NCBI RefSeq assembly: GCF_003013475.1
Contig: NZ_PXZO01000052.1
Coordinates: 1 to 64,000 of the forward strand
From: Brevibacillus porteri
GTDB lineage: Bacteria > Bacillota > Bacilli > Brevibacillales > Brevibacillaceae
Direction: 5' to 3'
Length of the DNA: 64,000 bases
Below, one piece after another: positions 1-7,973 of the stretch (the stretch's first letter is position 1; every line of letters begins with the position of its first letter). The notes under the pieces were generated by a model. It did not search any database. It saw nothing but the letters and a program-made list of their open reading frames with translations, and was not told the DNA's origin. A program made the translations under genes and the position numbers.

Positions 1-19
1 TGCTGGGCGCACTAAAAAA

Positions 20-133
20 GAGCTACAAGAAAGTTACCTTTCTTGTAGCTCAAAAAAATACGGCAAATCCAGCCCCGTTCAGGGAATGAAAAGGGTATAT
101 TTTTTGAGTGAAAAGAATAAGGTAACTTTCTTG
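20..133 (-). promoter_or_regulatory. Attenuator-like leader: terminator hairpin with an alternative antiterminator pairing
   Basis: Positions 20-33 and 38-51 form a perfect 14-bp stem with a 4-nt loop, followed on the minus strand by a run of T, so it terminates minus-strand transcripts. Positions 119-133 are an exact 15-bp match, in inverted orientation, to the loop plus the 3' arm of this terminator. A minus-strand RNA could therefore pair the earlier segment with the terminator's 3' arm and block termination. That is the layout of a transcription attenuator for a gene left of position 1. A minus-strand reading frame of about 50 codons starts near 159 and runs through the terminator, and it might be a leader peptide. 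The sensed signal is unknown, and I see no T-box consensus. Confidence 0.5.
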
Positions 134-491
134 CCAATGAAGAACAAAACAAACTCTGCTTCATTCTTCAAAAAGTGGCAAAAAATATTACATTATCCTC
201 TTCAACTCCAATCGTTAATTGTCAGAACGATCTTAACATACCCCGCTTATACATTGCAACATCCTAAAATGACAACCAAAAACCCAAATTAAAAAGAAAA
301 ACCGAGGAAGCAATCCAAGGTCTCACTTTTACGAAAAATTTCTGCTCAGCAACTTCCGTGGAATGGTATCTTTTTTTGATGCCAATACATTGCTTTCCGT
401 GCACGCAGGCTCCAATTCCTATTCAGCTGAATACGTCAGTTAGATTCTTTTTCCTGAATATCCATTACTTCAGAACAAACAATAACAGAGG
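134..491. other. Intergenic region, no supported gene
   Basis: This stretch is AT-rich and has no convincing coding frame with a ribosome site. On the minus strand, positions 185-225 contain weak promoter-like elements (GATAAT, CTGACA) that could start the leader RNA ending in the attenuator at 20-51. Their spacing is poor, so I do not call a promoter. Confidence 0.4.
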
Positions 492-530
492 TTGACAGTC
501 CAAAACCAAACGATAGATCAGGAGGCCATT

Positions 531-1085
531 ATGCAACGTTTTGCTGCCCATGAATTTTTGGAAACACAAGAAGCACTCCGCTCCAAACACGCCGCGATTG
601 AAATGCACGGATTACTTGCCGAGATGGCGCAAGACCCTCAATTAACGAGTATCATTAACCGACATCAGCAAATGATCATGACCGCATACCAGCAAGGGAT
701 TAGCCTACTGCAGGGAAAAGGATTCAACATAGCGCCAGCCCCTATTCAATTGCGTGTAGCCCAACCGACTGCTATTGGTCTAAATAACCCACAGATGGCT
801 GCGCCCAACCCGCACCCAACCCGCTTGTCTGATATGACGATCGGTACTTTGATGTTAAACTGGCATAAAGCGGGTTCCGCTATCGGTATGCTGTGGGCGG
901 CAGAGTGTGTGGACCCAGGTATCCGACAATATCATGTAAATGGCGCGAATGCATGCCAGCAAATGGCGTATGAAACTTGGCAATACTTGAATGCAAGAGG
1001 CTACTACCAAGCTCCGCAGCTTGCCGATCATACGATGAATACGATGATTAACGCCTACCAGCCTCAACAACAAATGCTCCTGTAA
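531..1085 (+). CDS. Spore coat protein, CotF family
   Basis: The 184-residue protein has two helical halves typical of the CotF/ferritin-like coat family. The second half carries the conserved ending in which a Tyr-Leu-Asn-Ala-Arg-Gly-Tyr-Tyr stretch precedes a Gln-rich C terminus. Proteins of this type are deposited in the spore coat; the exact role here is inferred. I chose the ATG at 531 because AGGAGG lies at 520-525, five bases upstream; an in-frame TTG at 492 has no such site. It is monocistronic and followed at once by a terminator. It has no signal peptide or membrane segment, which fits synthesis in the mother cell. A specific Cot number cannot be assigned. Confidence 0.75.
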   Translation: MQRFAAHEFLETQEALRSKHAAIEMHGLLAEMAQDPQLTSIINRHQQMIMTAYQQGISLLQGKGFNIAPAPIQLRVAQPTAIGLNNPQMAAPNPHPTRLSDMTIGTLMLNWHKAGSAIGMLWAAECVDPGIRQYHVNGANACQQMAYETWQYLNARGYYQAPQLADHTMNTMINAYQPQQQMLL

Positions 1086-1091
1086 GCCACA

Positions 1092-1117
1092 AAAACCGTC
1101 CTTGTTTGGACGGTTTT
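1092..1117 (+). terminator. Terminator after the coat gene
   Basis: AAAACCGTCC and GGACGGTTTT form a 10-bp stem with a short loop, just after the stop codon of the coat gene. Confidence 0.8.
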
Positions 1118-1148
1118 CAATTTGTCGAAGCATAGAACCGGGAACGAG

Positions 1149-1178
1149 AAAAACCTCCCGGATTCTGGAAGGTTTTTT
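1149..1178 (-). terminator. Terminator for the small minus-strand gene
   Basis: An imperfect stem of AAAACCT and AGGTTTT brackets a GC-rich middle. On the minus strand it ends in TTTTT just downstream of the 52-codon gene at 1190-1348. It probably works in both directions. Confidence 0.65.
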
Positions 1179-1189
1179 GTTACCATGTG

Positions 1190-1348
1190 TCAGCGACCTC
1201 GAACGGTCTCTGTATTATTTGACCATCCCCAGCTTTCTATTGGTCGCTCCTCATTGTCACTGCCTTTAGTCTCTTGAAAATTTGGGATGACTTGTCCTTC
1301 TTCGTCTTGCTTCGAATGGTTGTCCTGCAAGGTTTTTGGTAAATCCAT
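1190..1348 (-). CDS. Small acidic hydrophilic protein (52 aa), function unknown
   Basis: A complete 52-codon frame begins with ATG at 1348, with GGAGGGAG about six bases upstream on the minus strand. It ends with TGA at 1190-1192 and is followed by a terminator at 1149-1178. The product is rich in Asp, Glu, Gln and Asn, has no hydrophobic stretch and ends in basic residues. I do not recognise the family. The strong ribosome site together with a dedicated terminator is the main reason to believe the gene is real. Short hydrophilic proteins like this are common among sporulation genes in this group, but nothing here proves that role. Confidence 0.6.
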   Translation of the reverse strand: MDLPKTLQDNHSKQDEEGQVIPNFQETKGSDNEERPIESWGWSNNTETVRGR

Positions 1349-1454
1349 GGTTCTCTCCCTCCATTCCTCTTTCCTTCAAGCATGTTTTGTTACTGTGCCC
1401 GTACAACGGGAAAGACATTCAAAAGTCTTTCACACTGCATGTGATTGGAAACAA

Positions 1455-1502
1455 AAAACTGCCACCTCTCTCGTATCACGTACAAGAAGAAATGGCAGTT
1501 TT
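1455..1502 (-). terminator. Terminator after tdh
   Basis: AAAACTGCCA at 1455-1464 pairs with TGGCAGTTTT at 1493-1502, flanked by A/T runs on both sides. It lies 17 bases past the tdh stop codon on the minus strand. Confidence 0.75.
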
Positions 1503-1518
1503 CTTTTTCACTCTTCGC

Positions 1519-2481
1519 TTATCCGACCTGCTGGAGCAACTTTCCCCGCAGTTTTGCGAGCATGTCCTCAGTCATTTTGTCCAAGTCGTACTCCGCTTTG
1601 AAGCCCCACTCTTGCAAGGCAGCCGTAGCATCAATGGAGTTCGGCCAACTGTCCGCGATCGCCTGACGCACAGGGTCGACTTCATAAGAGAGTGTAAACT
1701 CAGGAATGTGTTTACGGATCGCTGCTGCTACATCCTCTGGCTCAATGCTCATCGCAGTCACGTTGAACGCATTGCGGTGAATGAGCTTGGAGGCATCTGC
1801 TTCCATCAGGGTAACAATCGCATTCAGCGCATCAGGCATGTACATCATATCCATGTATGTGCCTTTACCGATGTAGGACGTATACGCTCCGTGTTGGATC
1901 GCCTTGTAGTAAATGTCTACTGCGTAGTCGGTCGTACCACCACCCGGAGGCGCTACATACGAGATCAGACCTGGGAAGCGTACACCGCGCGTATCTACCC
2001 CGAATTTTTGATAATAGTAATCGCAGAGCAACTCACCGGATACTTTGTTTACGCCATACATGGTCGTAGGGCGTTGGATCGTGTCCTGTGGTGTGTTGTC
2101 CTTCGGTGTAGTCGGACCAAATGCACCAATCGAGCTTGGCGTAAAGAATTGGCAGTTCAGCTCACGTGCTGCTTCCAGCGCGTTTACCAGCCCACCCATG
2201 TTCAGGTTCCATGCCAAGAGAGGCTTTGCTTCAGCTGTTGCAGACAACAGGGCAGCCAAATGCATGATCGTATCCACGCCATGTTTCTTCGCCAGCTCAA
2301 ACATCCGGTTCCCGTCAGTGACATCAAGAACTTCGAATGGACCCGATTGCACAACAGGATCGTCTTCGTTTTTCCGGATATCTGTGGCGATGACTTGATC
2401 CGCTCCGTAAATATCGCGTAATTTCATGATGAGCTCGGAACCAATTTGTCCTAACGCCCCGGTTACCAGAATTTTTTTCAT
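1519..2481 (-). CDS. tdh: L-threonine 3-dehydrogenase, short-chain dehydrogenase type
   Basis: The 320-residue protein starts with an NAD-binding Rossmann motif (GALGQIG, residues 8-14). It also has the Tyr-x3-Lys catalytic pair (YGVNK) of extended short-chain dehydrogenases/NAD-dependent epimerases. The SDR form of threonine dehydrogenase oxidises L-threonine to 2-amino-3-ketobutyrate. The start codon overlaps the stop of the upstream kbl gene by four bases (ATGA), so the two are translationally coupled. Kbl converts the same intermediate to glycine and acetyl-CoA, which strongly supports the threonine role over a generic sugar epimerase. It is cytosolic. A terminator follows. Confidence 0.88.
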   Translation of the reverse strand: MKKILVTGALGQIGSELIMKLRDIYGADQVIATDIRKNEDDPVVQSGPFEVLDVTDGNRMFELAKKHGVDTIMHLAALLSATAEAKPLLAWNLNMGGLVNALEAARELNCQFFTPSSIGAFGPTTPKDNTPQDTIQRPTTMYGVNKVSGELLCDYYYQKFGVDTRGVRFPGLISYVAPPGGGTTDYAVDIYYKAIQHGAYTSYIGKGTYMDMMYMPDALNAIVTLMEADASKLIHRNAFNVTAMSIEPEDVAAAIRKHIPEFTLSYEVDPVRQAIADSWPNSIDATAALQEWGFKAEYDLDKMTEDMLAKLRGKLLQQVG

Positions 2482-3671
2482 TTCAGGATCCCCATTTCTT
2501 TCCCAACTTTTTCGTAGATGCTAAGGGCACGATCCAACATTTCTTTGCTATGTGCCGCTGTTGGCATATTCCGTACACGGCCGGTTCCTTTTGCTACAGT
2601 CGGGAACACGATCGCTTTCGCGTACACGCCCTCTTCATACAGTCGCTTGCTGAACTCCTGGGTTTGCTGTTCGTCTCCGATAATGCATGGAGTGATAGGC
2701 GTTTCGCTCTCCCCGATATTGAAGCCGAGTTCTTTCAAGCCTTTTTTGAGGTAATGTCCGTTATCCCACAGCTTGTCGTGCAGCTCGGTGCTGTTCATCA
2801 AAATATCGATAGCCGCAATGGAAGCAGCCACATCCGCTGGAGTCAGCGCGGTCGAGAACAGGAACGGTCTGCTGCGTACTTTGAGCCAGTCGATCAGCTC
2901 TTGGCGTCCTGCTACATAACCGCCGACTACCCCAATTGCTTTGGAAAGCGTACCGATTTGGAAGTCGATTTTATCAGACAGGCCAAAATGCTTAACCGTT
3001 CCTGCCCCTTTACCGAGAACACCAGAGCCGTGGGCATCGTCTACATACGTAATCAAGTCATATTGTTCGGCAACCTCTACGATTTCCGGCAGCTTGGCAA
3101 CATCGCCATCCATCGAAAATACGCCGTCAGTAATGACCATCAGTTTTTTATATTTGCCGGATTCTTTCGCTTCCTTCGCTTTCGCACGCAAGTCATCAAT
3201 ATCGGAGTGGTTCACACGGATAATTTGTGCACGAGACAGGCGGCATCCATCAATAATGGAAGCGTGGTTCAACTCGTCAGAAAGAATCGCATCGTCTTTG
3301 TCCATGACAGCAGAGATCGCAGCCATGTTGCAGTTAAAACCAGATTGGTAAGCAATCGCGGCTTCCGTGTGCTTGAAGGCAGCGAGCTTTTCTTCTAGCT
3401 TCACGTGCAAGTCCAAGGTACCATTAATGGTACGTACAGCCCCTGCCCCTACACCGTATTTGCTTGCTGCTGCAATCGCAGCGTCCACTAGGCGTTGATC
3501 AGTAGCCAAGCCCAGATAGTTATTGGAAGAGAGGTTGATCAGTTCTTTTCCTGCAATCGTAATGACAGGACCGTTCGCGCTTTGCAAAGGGTCAATGACG
3601 TTGTACAGTCCCTTGCTCTTCAAATCTGTCAGATTTTCATGTAAAAAATGTTCAAGTGTTTTGCTCGCCAA
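2478..3671 (-). CDS. kbl: Glycine C-acetyltransferase (2-amino-3-ketobutyrate CoA ligase)
   Basis: This 397-residue pyridoxal-phosphate enzyme of the alpha-oxoamine synthase family cleaves 2-amino-3-ketobutyrate with CoA to glycine and acetyl-CoA. Visible motifs are the cofactor-contacting [10 protein letters not shown] and the Schiff-base lysine context TLSKAIG. I place the start at the TTG at 3671, because GGAGGG lies eight bases upstream and the length then fits the family. The frame is open to an ATG at 3698, but that has no good ribosome site. It is the first gene of the kbl-tdh operon, which breaks down threonine. A promoter and a CcpA-type cre box lie upstream. Confidence 0.9.
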   Translation of the reverse strand: MASKTLEHFLHENLTDLKSKGLYNVIDPLQSANGPVITIAGKELINLSSNNYLGLATDQRLVDAAIAAASKYGVGAGAVRTINGTLDLHVKLEEKLAAFKHTEAAIAYQSGFNCNMAAISAVMDKDDAILSDELNHASIIDGCRLSRAQIIRVNHSDIDDLRAKAKEAKESGKYKKLMVITDGVFSMDGDVAKLPEIVEVAEQYDLITYVDDAHGSGVLGKGAGTVKHFGLSDKIDFQIGTLSKAIGVVGGYVAGRQELIDWLKVRSRPFLFSTALTPADVAASIAAIDILMNSTELHDKLWDNGHYLKKGLKELGFNIGESETPITPCIIGDEQQTQEFSKRLYEEGVYAKAIVFPTVAKGTGRVRNMPTAAHSKEMLDRALSIYEKVGKEMGILK

Positions 3672-3750
3672 CGAGAATCCCTCCATTATTTCAGCCATCG
3701 ATTAGTAAATTCCACAAAAACAATTGTTCACGCTGTATGGACATATCATT

Positions 3751-3779
3751 TTGATAAAATTCGCATAAAATCAAGTCAA
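3751..3779 (-). promoter_or_regulatory. Promoter of kbl-tdh
   Basis: On the minus strand TTGACT (3779-3774) is separated by 17 bases from TATCAA (3756-3751), a sigma-A type promoter about 80 bases before the kbl start. Confidence 0.65.
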
Positions 3780-3833
3780 TCTACAGACAGTTTACCACCA
3801 TTTACTTAAAACGTCCACATCACAAAGACATAT

Positions 3834-3847
3834 TGTTAACGCTTTCA
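3834..3847 (-). promoter_or_regulatory. CcpA cre box upstream of kbl-tdh
   Basis: On the minus strand the sequence TGAAAGCGTTAACA fits the catabolite-responsive element consensus (TGWAANCGNTNWCA) at every position. It lies about 55 bases upstream of the kbl -35 element, so carbon-source control of threonine breakdown is likely. A site upstream of the promoter would more often activate than block. Confidence 0.65.
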
Positions 3848-3920
3848 ATCATTTTCCTTTCGATATTGTCATCTCTCCTACTTTCTCCTTTTGTCGTAAT
3901 TCGTAGACTCCTGAAAATGA

Positions 3921-3957
3921 AAAAACCACTCTCTAGCTTCATGTGAGCAGATCGTGG
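3921..3957 (-). terminator. Terminator after the 2Fe-2S protein gene
   Basis: On the minus strand CCAC-ga-TCTGCT pairs with AGC-t-AGA-ga-GTGG, followed by TTTTTT. It lies just past the stop of the gene at 3966-4343. Confidence 0.65.
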
Positions 3958-3965
3958 CCTTTTCC

Positions 3966-4343
3966 TCATTTTTTTGCCTTTTGTGATTTTAAGATACCAG
4001 GCTTGGTGTCTATCGTACGCACAAAACCGTTCGTTTCGAAGCGATGCGTCATCAAAGCCTCTACTGGTCTACCATTTTGAAAATGCTCTTCCACCAACAG
4101 CTGTGCATCTTCTGGCGTCACGTTTTCATACCAGATTCCTTCGGGGTACACGATCATCACGCATGCGTCCTCACAGCGTCCGTTGCAACGCGTGCGGGTT
4201 GTATGTACATAGTCATCCAAACCTGCGTTGGTAATCGCCTCGCGTATCGCTACCGTAACCTCTTCGCCACCCTTGCGCATACAGCTTCCGCCATTACAGA
4301 TCAACACATGATGCTTTGTCTGAGATAAATCCCATGTTGCCAC
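3966..4343 (-). CDS. Thioredoxin-like [2Fe-2S] ferredoxin domain protein
   Basis: The 125-residue protein has cysteines in the order C-x4-C (CNGGSC), then C-x3-C-x3-C (CNGRCEDAC). The hydrophobic strand and YPEG-type turn that follow are typical of thioredoxin-fold [2Fe-2S] ferredoxins. The likely role is electron transfer or cluster sensing; the partner is unknown. I chose the GTG at 4343 because GGAGAGG lies seven bases upstream. The frame extends to an ATG at 4376 without a comparable site. It is divergent from xerS and has its own terminator. Confidence 0.72.
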   Translation of the reverse strand: MATWDLSQTKHHVLICNGGSCMRKGGEEVTVAIREAITNAGLDDYVHTTRTRCNGRCEDACVMIVYPEGIWYENVTPEDAQLLVEEHFQNGRPVEALMTHRFETNGFVRTIDTKPGILKSQKAKK

Positions 4344-4489
4344 TACGAATCCTCTCCGTTCTTCTCCAACATCCATCCATACTCCCCATCATGACGGTTT
4401 CTTGTTCAATTTGCAATTCCCAGAACGTTTGGTTTTTGATAGAATATATGTTCGTATACGATTTACAAAATGATTTTGGTGGTGAAAGC

Positions 4490-5602
4490 ATGTCCGTTAC
4501 CAAACAGCGCGATGCCTTGCAGCTTTTGCAAACAGTGGGCTCCTACCCATGGTATGTCGAAAAGTTTATTGAGCATAAAAAATCAAAAAAAAATTCACCC
4601 TCCACCTTGCTTGGATACCTTCGCGATTTCTCTTTTTTCTTTCGCTGGATGATGACAGAAGGTTTGAGTACCGCGACGGATATGAAGGACATTCCGTTAA
4701 ACGATTTGAATGACCTGAAGAAAGAAACGGTAGAAAGCTACATATTGTACTTGCAGGAGTCGCATTTATATGAGCGATCCGCTTTGCTCTCGAACCCTAC
4801 CAAAAGCGCGAAGAAAGAATACAGCGACCGCACCATCAGCAGAAAAATATCGAGTCTGAAATCGCTTTTTCATTATTTGTCTGCCCTCGCTGAGGATGAG
4901 AATGGGGAATCGTATTTGACGCGGAATGTACTCGCCAAAATCGAGCTGGAGATCACGGAGCTGACTCCCCTCGCACGCGCCCACGCCATTCGGGCAAAAA
5001 TCCTGATTGACGACGAAATCTATCAGTTCGTCGATTTTGTCTACAACGGGTATCTGGCCCATTGTGATACGGAAAAAAAGAAGCAGTATCACATGCAAAA
5101 CCGCGACCGGGATACTGCCTTGATCGCGATGATTCTCTCCGGTGGCTTCCGTGTGTCAGAGATCGTCAGTCTCGATCTATCAGACATTATTATGGAAAAA
5201 AACCAGTTGAAATTGATCCGCAAAGGAAAGAAAGAGGACGCTCCTTTTTTCAGTGACTGGGGCAAGGAGTACTTAGCAAAATACTTGCAGCTGCGTGACA
5301 AATACAATCCCGAACCGCAAGAGGACGCTGTTTTTCTCGCTGTTTCCCCTTCCAATCCGAATGGGCATCGCATTGAAGTGCGGTCTGTTCAAAAGCTGGT
5401 CAAAAAGTACGCCAAAGCCTTCGGCATCCCCGATTTGTCTGTCCATAAGCTTCGTCACAGCTTTGCTACACAGTTTCTCCGCTTGAACCCTGACCCCCAT
5501 CAGCTACAAGCACAACTGGGGCACTCCAAAATCGAAACGACCATGCAGTATGCCCATGTACTAGAAGATGCTCTGGGTAAGGCTGTGAACCGGACGACGT
5601 AA
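4490..5602 (+). CDS. xerS: Tyrosine recombinase, XerS-like
   Basis: The 370-residue protein has an N-terminal SAM-like core-binding domain (about residues 15-110) and a C-terminal tyrosine recombinase domain. The catalytic set is visible: Arg in SGGFRVSEI, His-x-x-Arg in HKLRHS, the LGHS box, and the nucleophilic Tyr in TMQYAHV. The long N-terminal region with a Lys-rich start matches XerS rather than XerC or XerD. XerS is the single-recombinase system that resolves chromosome dimers at a dif site. The ATG at 4490 follows GGTGGTGA; an upstream open frame from 4316 overlaps the divergent gene and is not used. It is far from the 23-34 kb island and has no link to it. Confidence 0.82.
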   Translation: MSVTKQRDALQLLQTVGSYPWYVEKFIEHKKSKKNSPSTLLGYLRDFSFFFRWMMTEGLSTATDMKDIPLNDLNDLKKETVESYILYLQESHLYERSALLSNPTKSAKKEYSDRTISRKISSLKSLFHYLSALAEDENGESYLTRNVLAKIELEITELTPLARAHAIRAKILIDDEIYQFVDFVYNGYLAHCDTEKKKQYHMQNRDRDTALIAMILSGGFRVSEIVSLDLSDIIMEKNQLKLIRKGKKEDAPFFSDWGKEYLAKYLQLRDKYNPEPQEDAVFLAVSPSNPNGHRIEVRSVQKLVKKYAKAFGIPDLSVHKLRHSFATQFLRLNPDPHQLQAQLGHSKIETTMQYAHVLEDALGKAVNRTT

Positions 5603-5622
5603 GACTGCCTCAACAAGAACAA

Positions 5623-5656
5623 GTGACCAATCTGCATACCACTGCGGACTGGTCAC
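5623..5656. terminator. Bidirectional terminator between xerS and the manganese catalase gene
   Basis: GTGACCA (5623-5629) pairs with TGGTCAC (5650-5656), followed by TTTTTT on the plus strand. It serves two converging genes. Confidence 0.75.
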
Positions 5657-5681
5657 TTTTTTCATGCTTTTTCCATTCCAT

Positions 5682-6575
5682 CTACATCCCCGCTGACCGT
5701 TGCAAGCGTTCCGCGATTTTCATAAAGTCTTCCCGCGATACACCGGGCGCAAATTCTTCTGGCAGCTCATCTAAGTCCGGAACAGGGCCGCCATCCGGGA
5801 CGCCTTGAATGACCTCTGCTGTTCCACCATCAGGCAACGGGCCGCGCCAAATCATGGCGATATCCTGATAGTCCTGATAGCTGAACGTAAACAACTTGCG
5901 ATTCAATCCCATCGCGATATACGGGTGAGTGGCATCGAATTGTGTGTTATCCAGATTGGGAACAGGCAGCATTTTCGTCATATCCACACCCGTAGCGATC
6001 TCCAAAGCTTTGGCGTACGCTACGATATGGACGCCCCCTCTGACGAGCAAGTAACCGATCATGGCCCGAGCTGTGGGATGATCCGTCATTTCGTACACCC
6101 TCATCTTGTGAGTACGCGCTCCGCACTCCAGAAAAAAGTTGTGCAAAAGATCAAGCACCAGATTCCCGCTCGAGAATACGTAATCACCTGTCCATGATTT
6201 TCCCATGGAGTCTCCTGGCATCGCGGTTTGCGCGGTCGCAATAAAATGGTACGTATTACGCTTATTTAATCCGTTATTTAGTGGAGTCGTATCTGGGTCC
6301 CCCGGACGCGTAATCCCTTTCATGCACAAATTGATTGCGTTGGAGACCAGCTCCACATGCCCGACTTCTTCCGCTGTAATGCTGGCGACCAAGTCATAAA
6401 AAGGCTTTAGTTTGCTCTTTCCGCGAAAGTTGAAGGATTGGAACAAATAATTGTTTAGCGTTGACATCTCACCAAAACGACCGCCCAATAGCTCCTGGAC
6501 GGCCGCAGCGGCGTTGGCATCTCCATAAGCCGGTTCTGGCAGCTCAATTGCCAACCTGTTGATACGAGTAAACAA
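5682..6575 (-). CDS. Manganese catalase
   Basis: The 297-residue protein belongs to the non-haem dimanganese catalase family, which disproportionates hydrogen peroxide. The carboxylate and His ligand contexts of the four-helix bundle are present: GGRFGEMST near residue 36, EEVGHVE near 69, FFLECGART near 150 and RGGVHIVAY near 183. The full length and Pro-rich C-terminal tail fit the family. Related proteins in Bacillus occur in the spore or under general stress control. The start is a TTG at 6575 preceded by GGGAGGG at seven bases. It is a single-gene unit. Confidence 0.85.
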   Translation of the reverse strand: MFTRINRLAIELPEPAYGDANAAAAVQELLGGRFGEMSTLNNYLFQSFNFRGKSKLKPFYDLVASITAEEVGHVELVSNAINLCMKGITRPGDPDTTPLNNGLNKRNTYHFIATAQTAMPGDSMGKSWTGDYVFSSGNLVLDLLHNFFLECGARTHKMRVYEMTDHPTARAMIGYLLVRGGVHIVAYAKALEIATGVDMTKMLPVPNLDNTQFDATHPYIAMGLNRKLFTFSYQDYQDIAMIWRGPLPDGGTAEVIQGVPDGGPVPDLDELPEEFAPGVSREDFMKIAERLQRSAGM

Positions 6576-6646
6576 CCTGCTTCCCTCCCCCCGTTTTGCA
6601 CCTACCTGTACTGTTTTATGTGGGCGAAGGGTTGTTTCATACCAGT

Positions 6647-6895
6647 TTAAAACGGCATGACCCAGACGATCTGTTGTATGCGTACAAAAAACGTAGAACC
6701 TCCCGTCTGTAGTACCACATGGTCAGGTAGCACATCGACAACGTTTCCACGGACATTTCCCTGGGTTGTTTGAATGGCAACTTCACGCCGTATGACACTT
6801 TGCAACGTCTGATACAAATAAGGGTCAATGAAGGAATTCATAGCGGGGGTACTTGACGCTGGTTGTGCTTGTGTCTGAAAAGGATACGAACTCAT
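6647..6895 (-). CDS. YuzF-like DUF2642 protein
   Basis: The 82-residue protein has a Gln/Ser/Thr-rich N terminus and a conserved beta-rich C-terminal half with the signature GNVRGNVVDVLPDHVVLQ and a FFVRIQQIVWVMP ending. This pattern is the DUF2642 family (B. subtilis YuzF), small proteins of spore formers whose biochemical function is not known. I chose the ATG at 6895; GGAAGGAG lies about 12 bases upstream, slightly far. Further upstream the frame is open but has no better start. Confidence 0.65.
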   Translation of the reverse strand: MSSYPFQTQAQPASSTPAMNSFIDPYLYQTLQSVIRREVAIQTTQGNVRGNVVDVLPDHVVLQTGGSTFFVRIQQIVWVMPF

Positions 6896-7013
6896 GACGT
6901 TTTTGGACTCCTTCCTGTAGTTCCTCACCGTATTTTATGCCCAACGGTTGGGATGGGTGAGTGCATAGGATATCGCTTACCATTCTGCATGCCTGATCGA
7001 TTCCAAAACAAAT

Positions 7014-7038
7014 ATCCCCTGCCATCTAGACAGGGGAT
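7014..7038 (-). terminator. Terminator after the glycosyltransferase gene
   Basis: ATCCCCTG (7014-7021) and CAGGGGAT (7031-7038) form a perfect 8-bp stem just past the stop codon at 7053. The T stretch after it on the minus strand is weak. Confidence 0.6.
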
Positions 7039-7052
7039 TCCATTACATTCGT

Positions 7053-7868
7053 TTATTTCGCTGCACGTTTGGCAGTAGGAACAACGTAAATCTGCTCGTT
7101 CTTTGCCAACTTACTTTCACTTTGATCAATCACGTCCAATTCGTTCATCCGGTTCAATACAACCGCTTGCCGTTGTTTGGCTCGGTCCCAGTTCTTGACC
7201 GGTGAGTAACGCTCTGGTCCTTTTGGTAAAGAAGCCAGCATAGCCGCTTCTCCCAGTGTTACCGCTCGATTCCCTGTTTCTGTTGCTTTTTTCCCGAAGT
7301 AAAAGGGAACAGCCTCGCCAATCCCGTACTTTCCGTGCCCGAAATAAATGACGTTGAGGTAGATTTCGAGCAGTTCTTTTTTGCTGTATCGCTGTTCCAA
7401 TTGCAAAGCGATCGCGATTTCCTTCACTTTTCTGGTCATCGTTTTGTCGTTCGTCAGAAACAGGTTTCGCGCCAACTGCATGGTAATCGTACTTCCCCCC
7501 TGCACGTAGGCACCTTCCTTGATATCCACCCAGATCGCTCGGCTCAATCCAACAGGATCTACTCCTGGATGCTGCATAAACCGATGATCCTCGATCGCAA
7601 CGAACGCCTTCCACACATGGTCAGGCATTTCGTCCAGCTTTACATAGCTGTTGGATTGCTGTACAGCAGCCAGCTTATTTTCATCTATCCATATATTCCC
7701 TGTCCACGCAAGCACGATCGGCGCCAAGATAGCTGCCATCATGATCACGAGAAAACTGATACGCAGTCGTTTTTTCCAACGAACACCGAGTTTCTTGATG
7801 CTCTTGGGCATGCTCGCGGCTTCATACAAGTCGGTGTTTCTTCCTAATGGGATTGGAAGGTGGTTCAT
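7053..7868 (-). CDS. Monofunctional peptidoglycan glycosyltransferase (GT51)
   Basis: The 271-residue protein has a basic cytoplasmic N terminus, one membrane segment (about residues 36-56) and a GT51 domain. The catalytic Glu motif EDHRFMQHPGVD and the GGSTITMQLARNL motif are intact. It polymerises lipid II into glycan strands outside the membrane. There is no transpeptidase domain, so it is MtgA-like rather than a class A penicillin-binding protein truncated by mutation: the C terminus ends naturally and a terminator follows. GGGGGA precedes the ATG at 7868. Confidence 0.82.
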   Translation of the reverse strand: MNHLPIPLGRNTDLYEAASMPKSIKKLGVRWKKRLRISFLVIMMAAILAPIVLAWTGNIWIDENKLAAVQQSNSYVKLDEMPDHVWKAFVAIEDHRFMQHPGVDPVGLSRAIWVDIKEGAYVQGGSTITMQLARNLFLTNDKTMTRKVKEIAIALQLEQRYSKKELLEIYLNVIYFGHGKYGIGEAVPFYFGKKATETGNRAVTLGEAAMLASLPKGPERYSPVKNWDRAKQRQAVVLNRMNELDVIDQSESKLAKNEQIYVVPTAKRAAK

Positions 7869-7973
7869 GCTGCATTCCCCCTTACCTTGCTTCTACTCAC
7901 ATTGTAGGGGATGCGCGCATTTCGTCCCATCGAATCCACTTACAGCAATCTTACAATTTCGTAAGACAAACCA

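Noticed and set aside
86-292. 68-aa plus-strand open frame
   Set aside because: It has no spaced ribosome site (the ATG follows AGGGA directly), it lies opposite a structured minus-strand leader, and the product has no recognisable features.
1336-2421. 361-aa plus-strand open frame
   Set aside because: It is the antisense shadow of tdh. Composition is rich in Arg, His and Cys, and no start signal is present.
3672-3965. T-box leader for kbl-tdh
   Set aside because: No AGGGTGGNACCGCG motif or leader terminator is present between the promoter and kbl.
4490-5602. XerS as the integrase of the 23-34 kb island
   Set aside because: It lies 17 kb away, is intact with housekeeping character, and the island has its own integrase remnant at its right att site.
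7949-7966. Short hairpin TCTTAC / GTAAGA after mbcS as a terminator
   Set aside because: The stem is only 6 bp and no T run follows on the minus strand.
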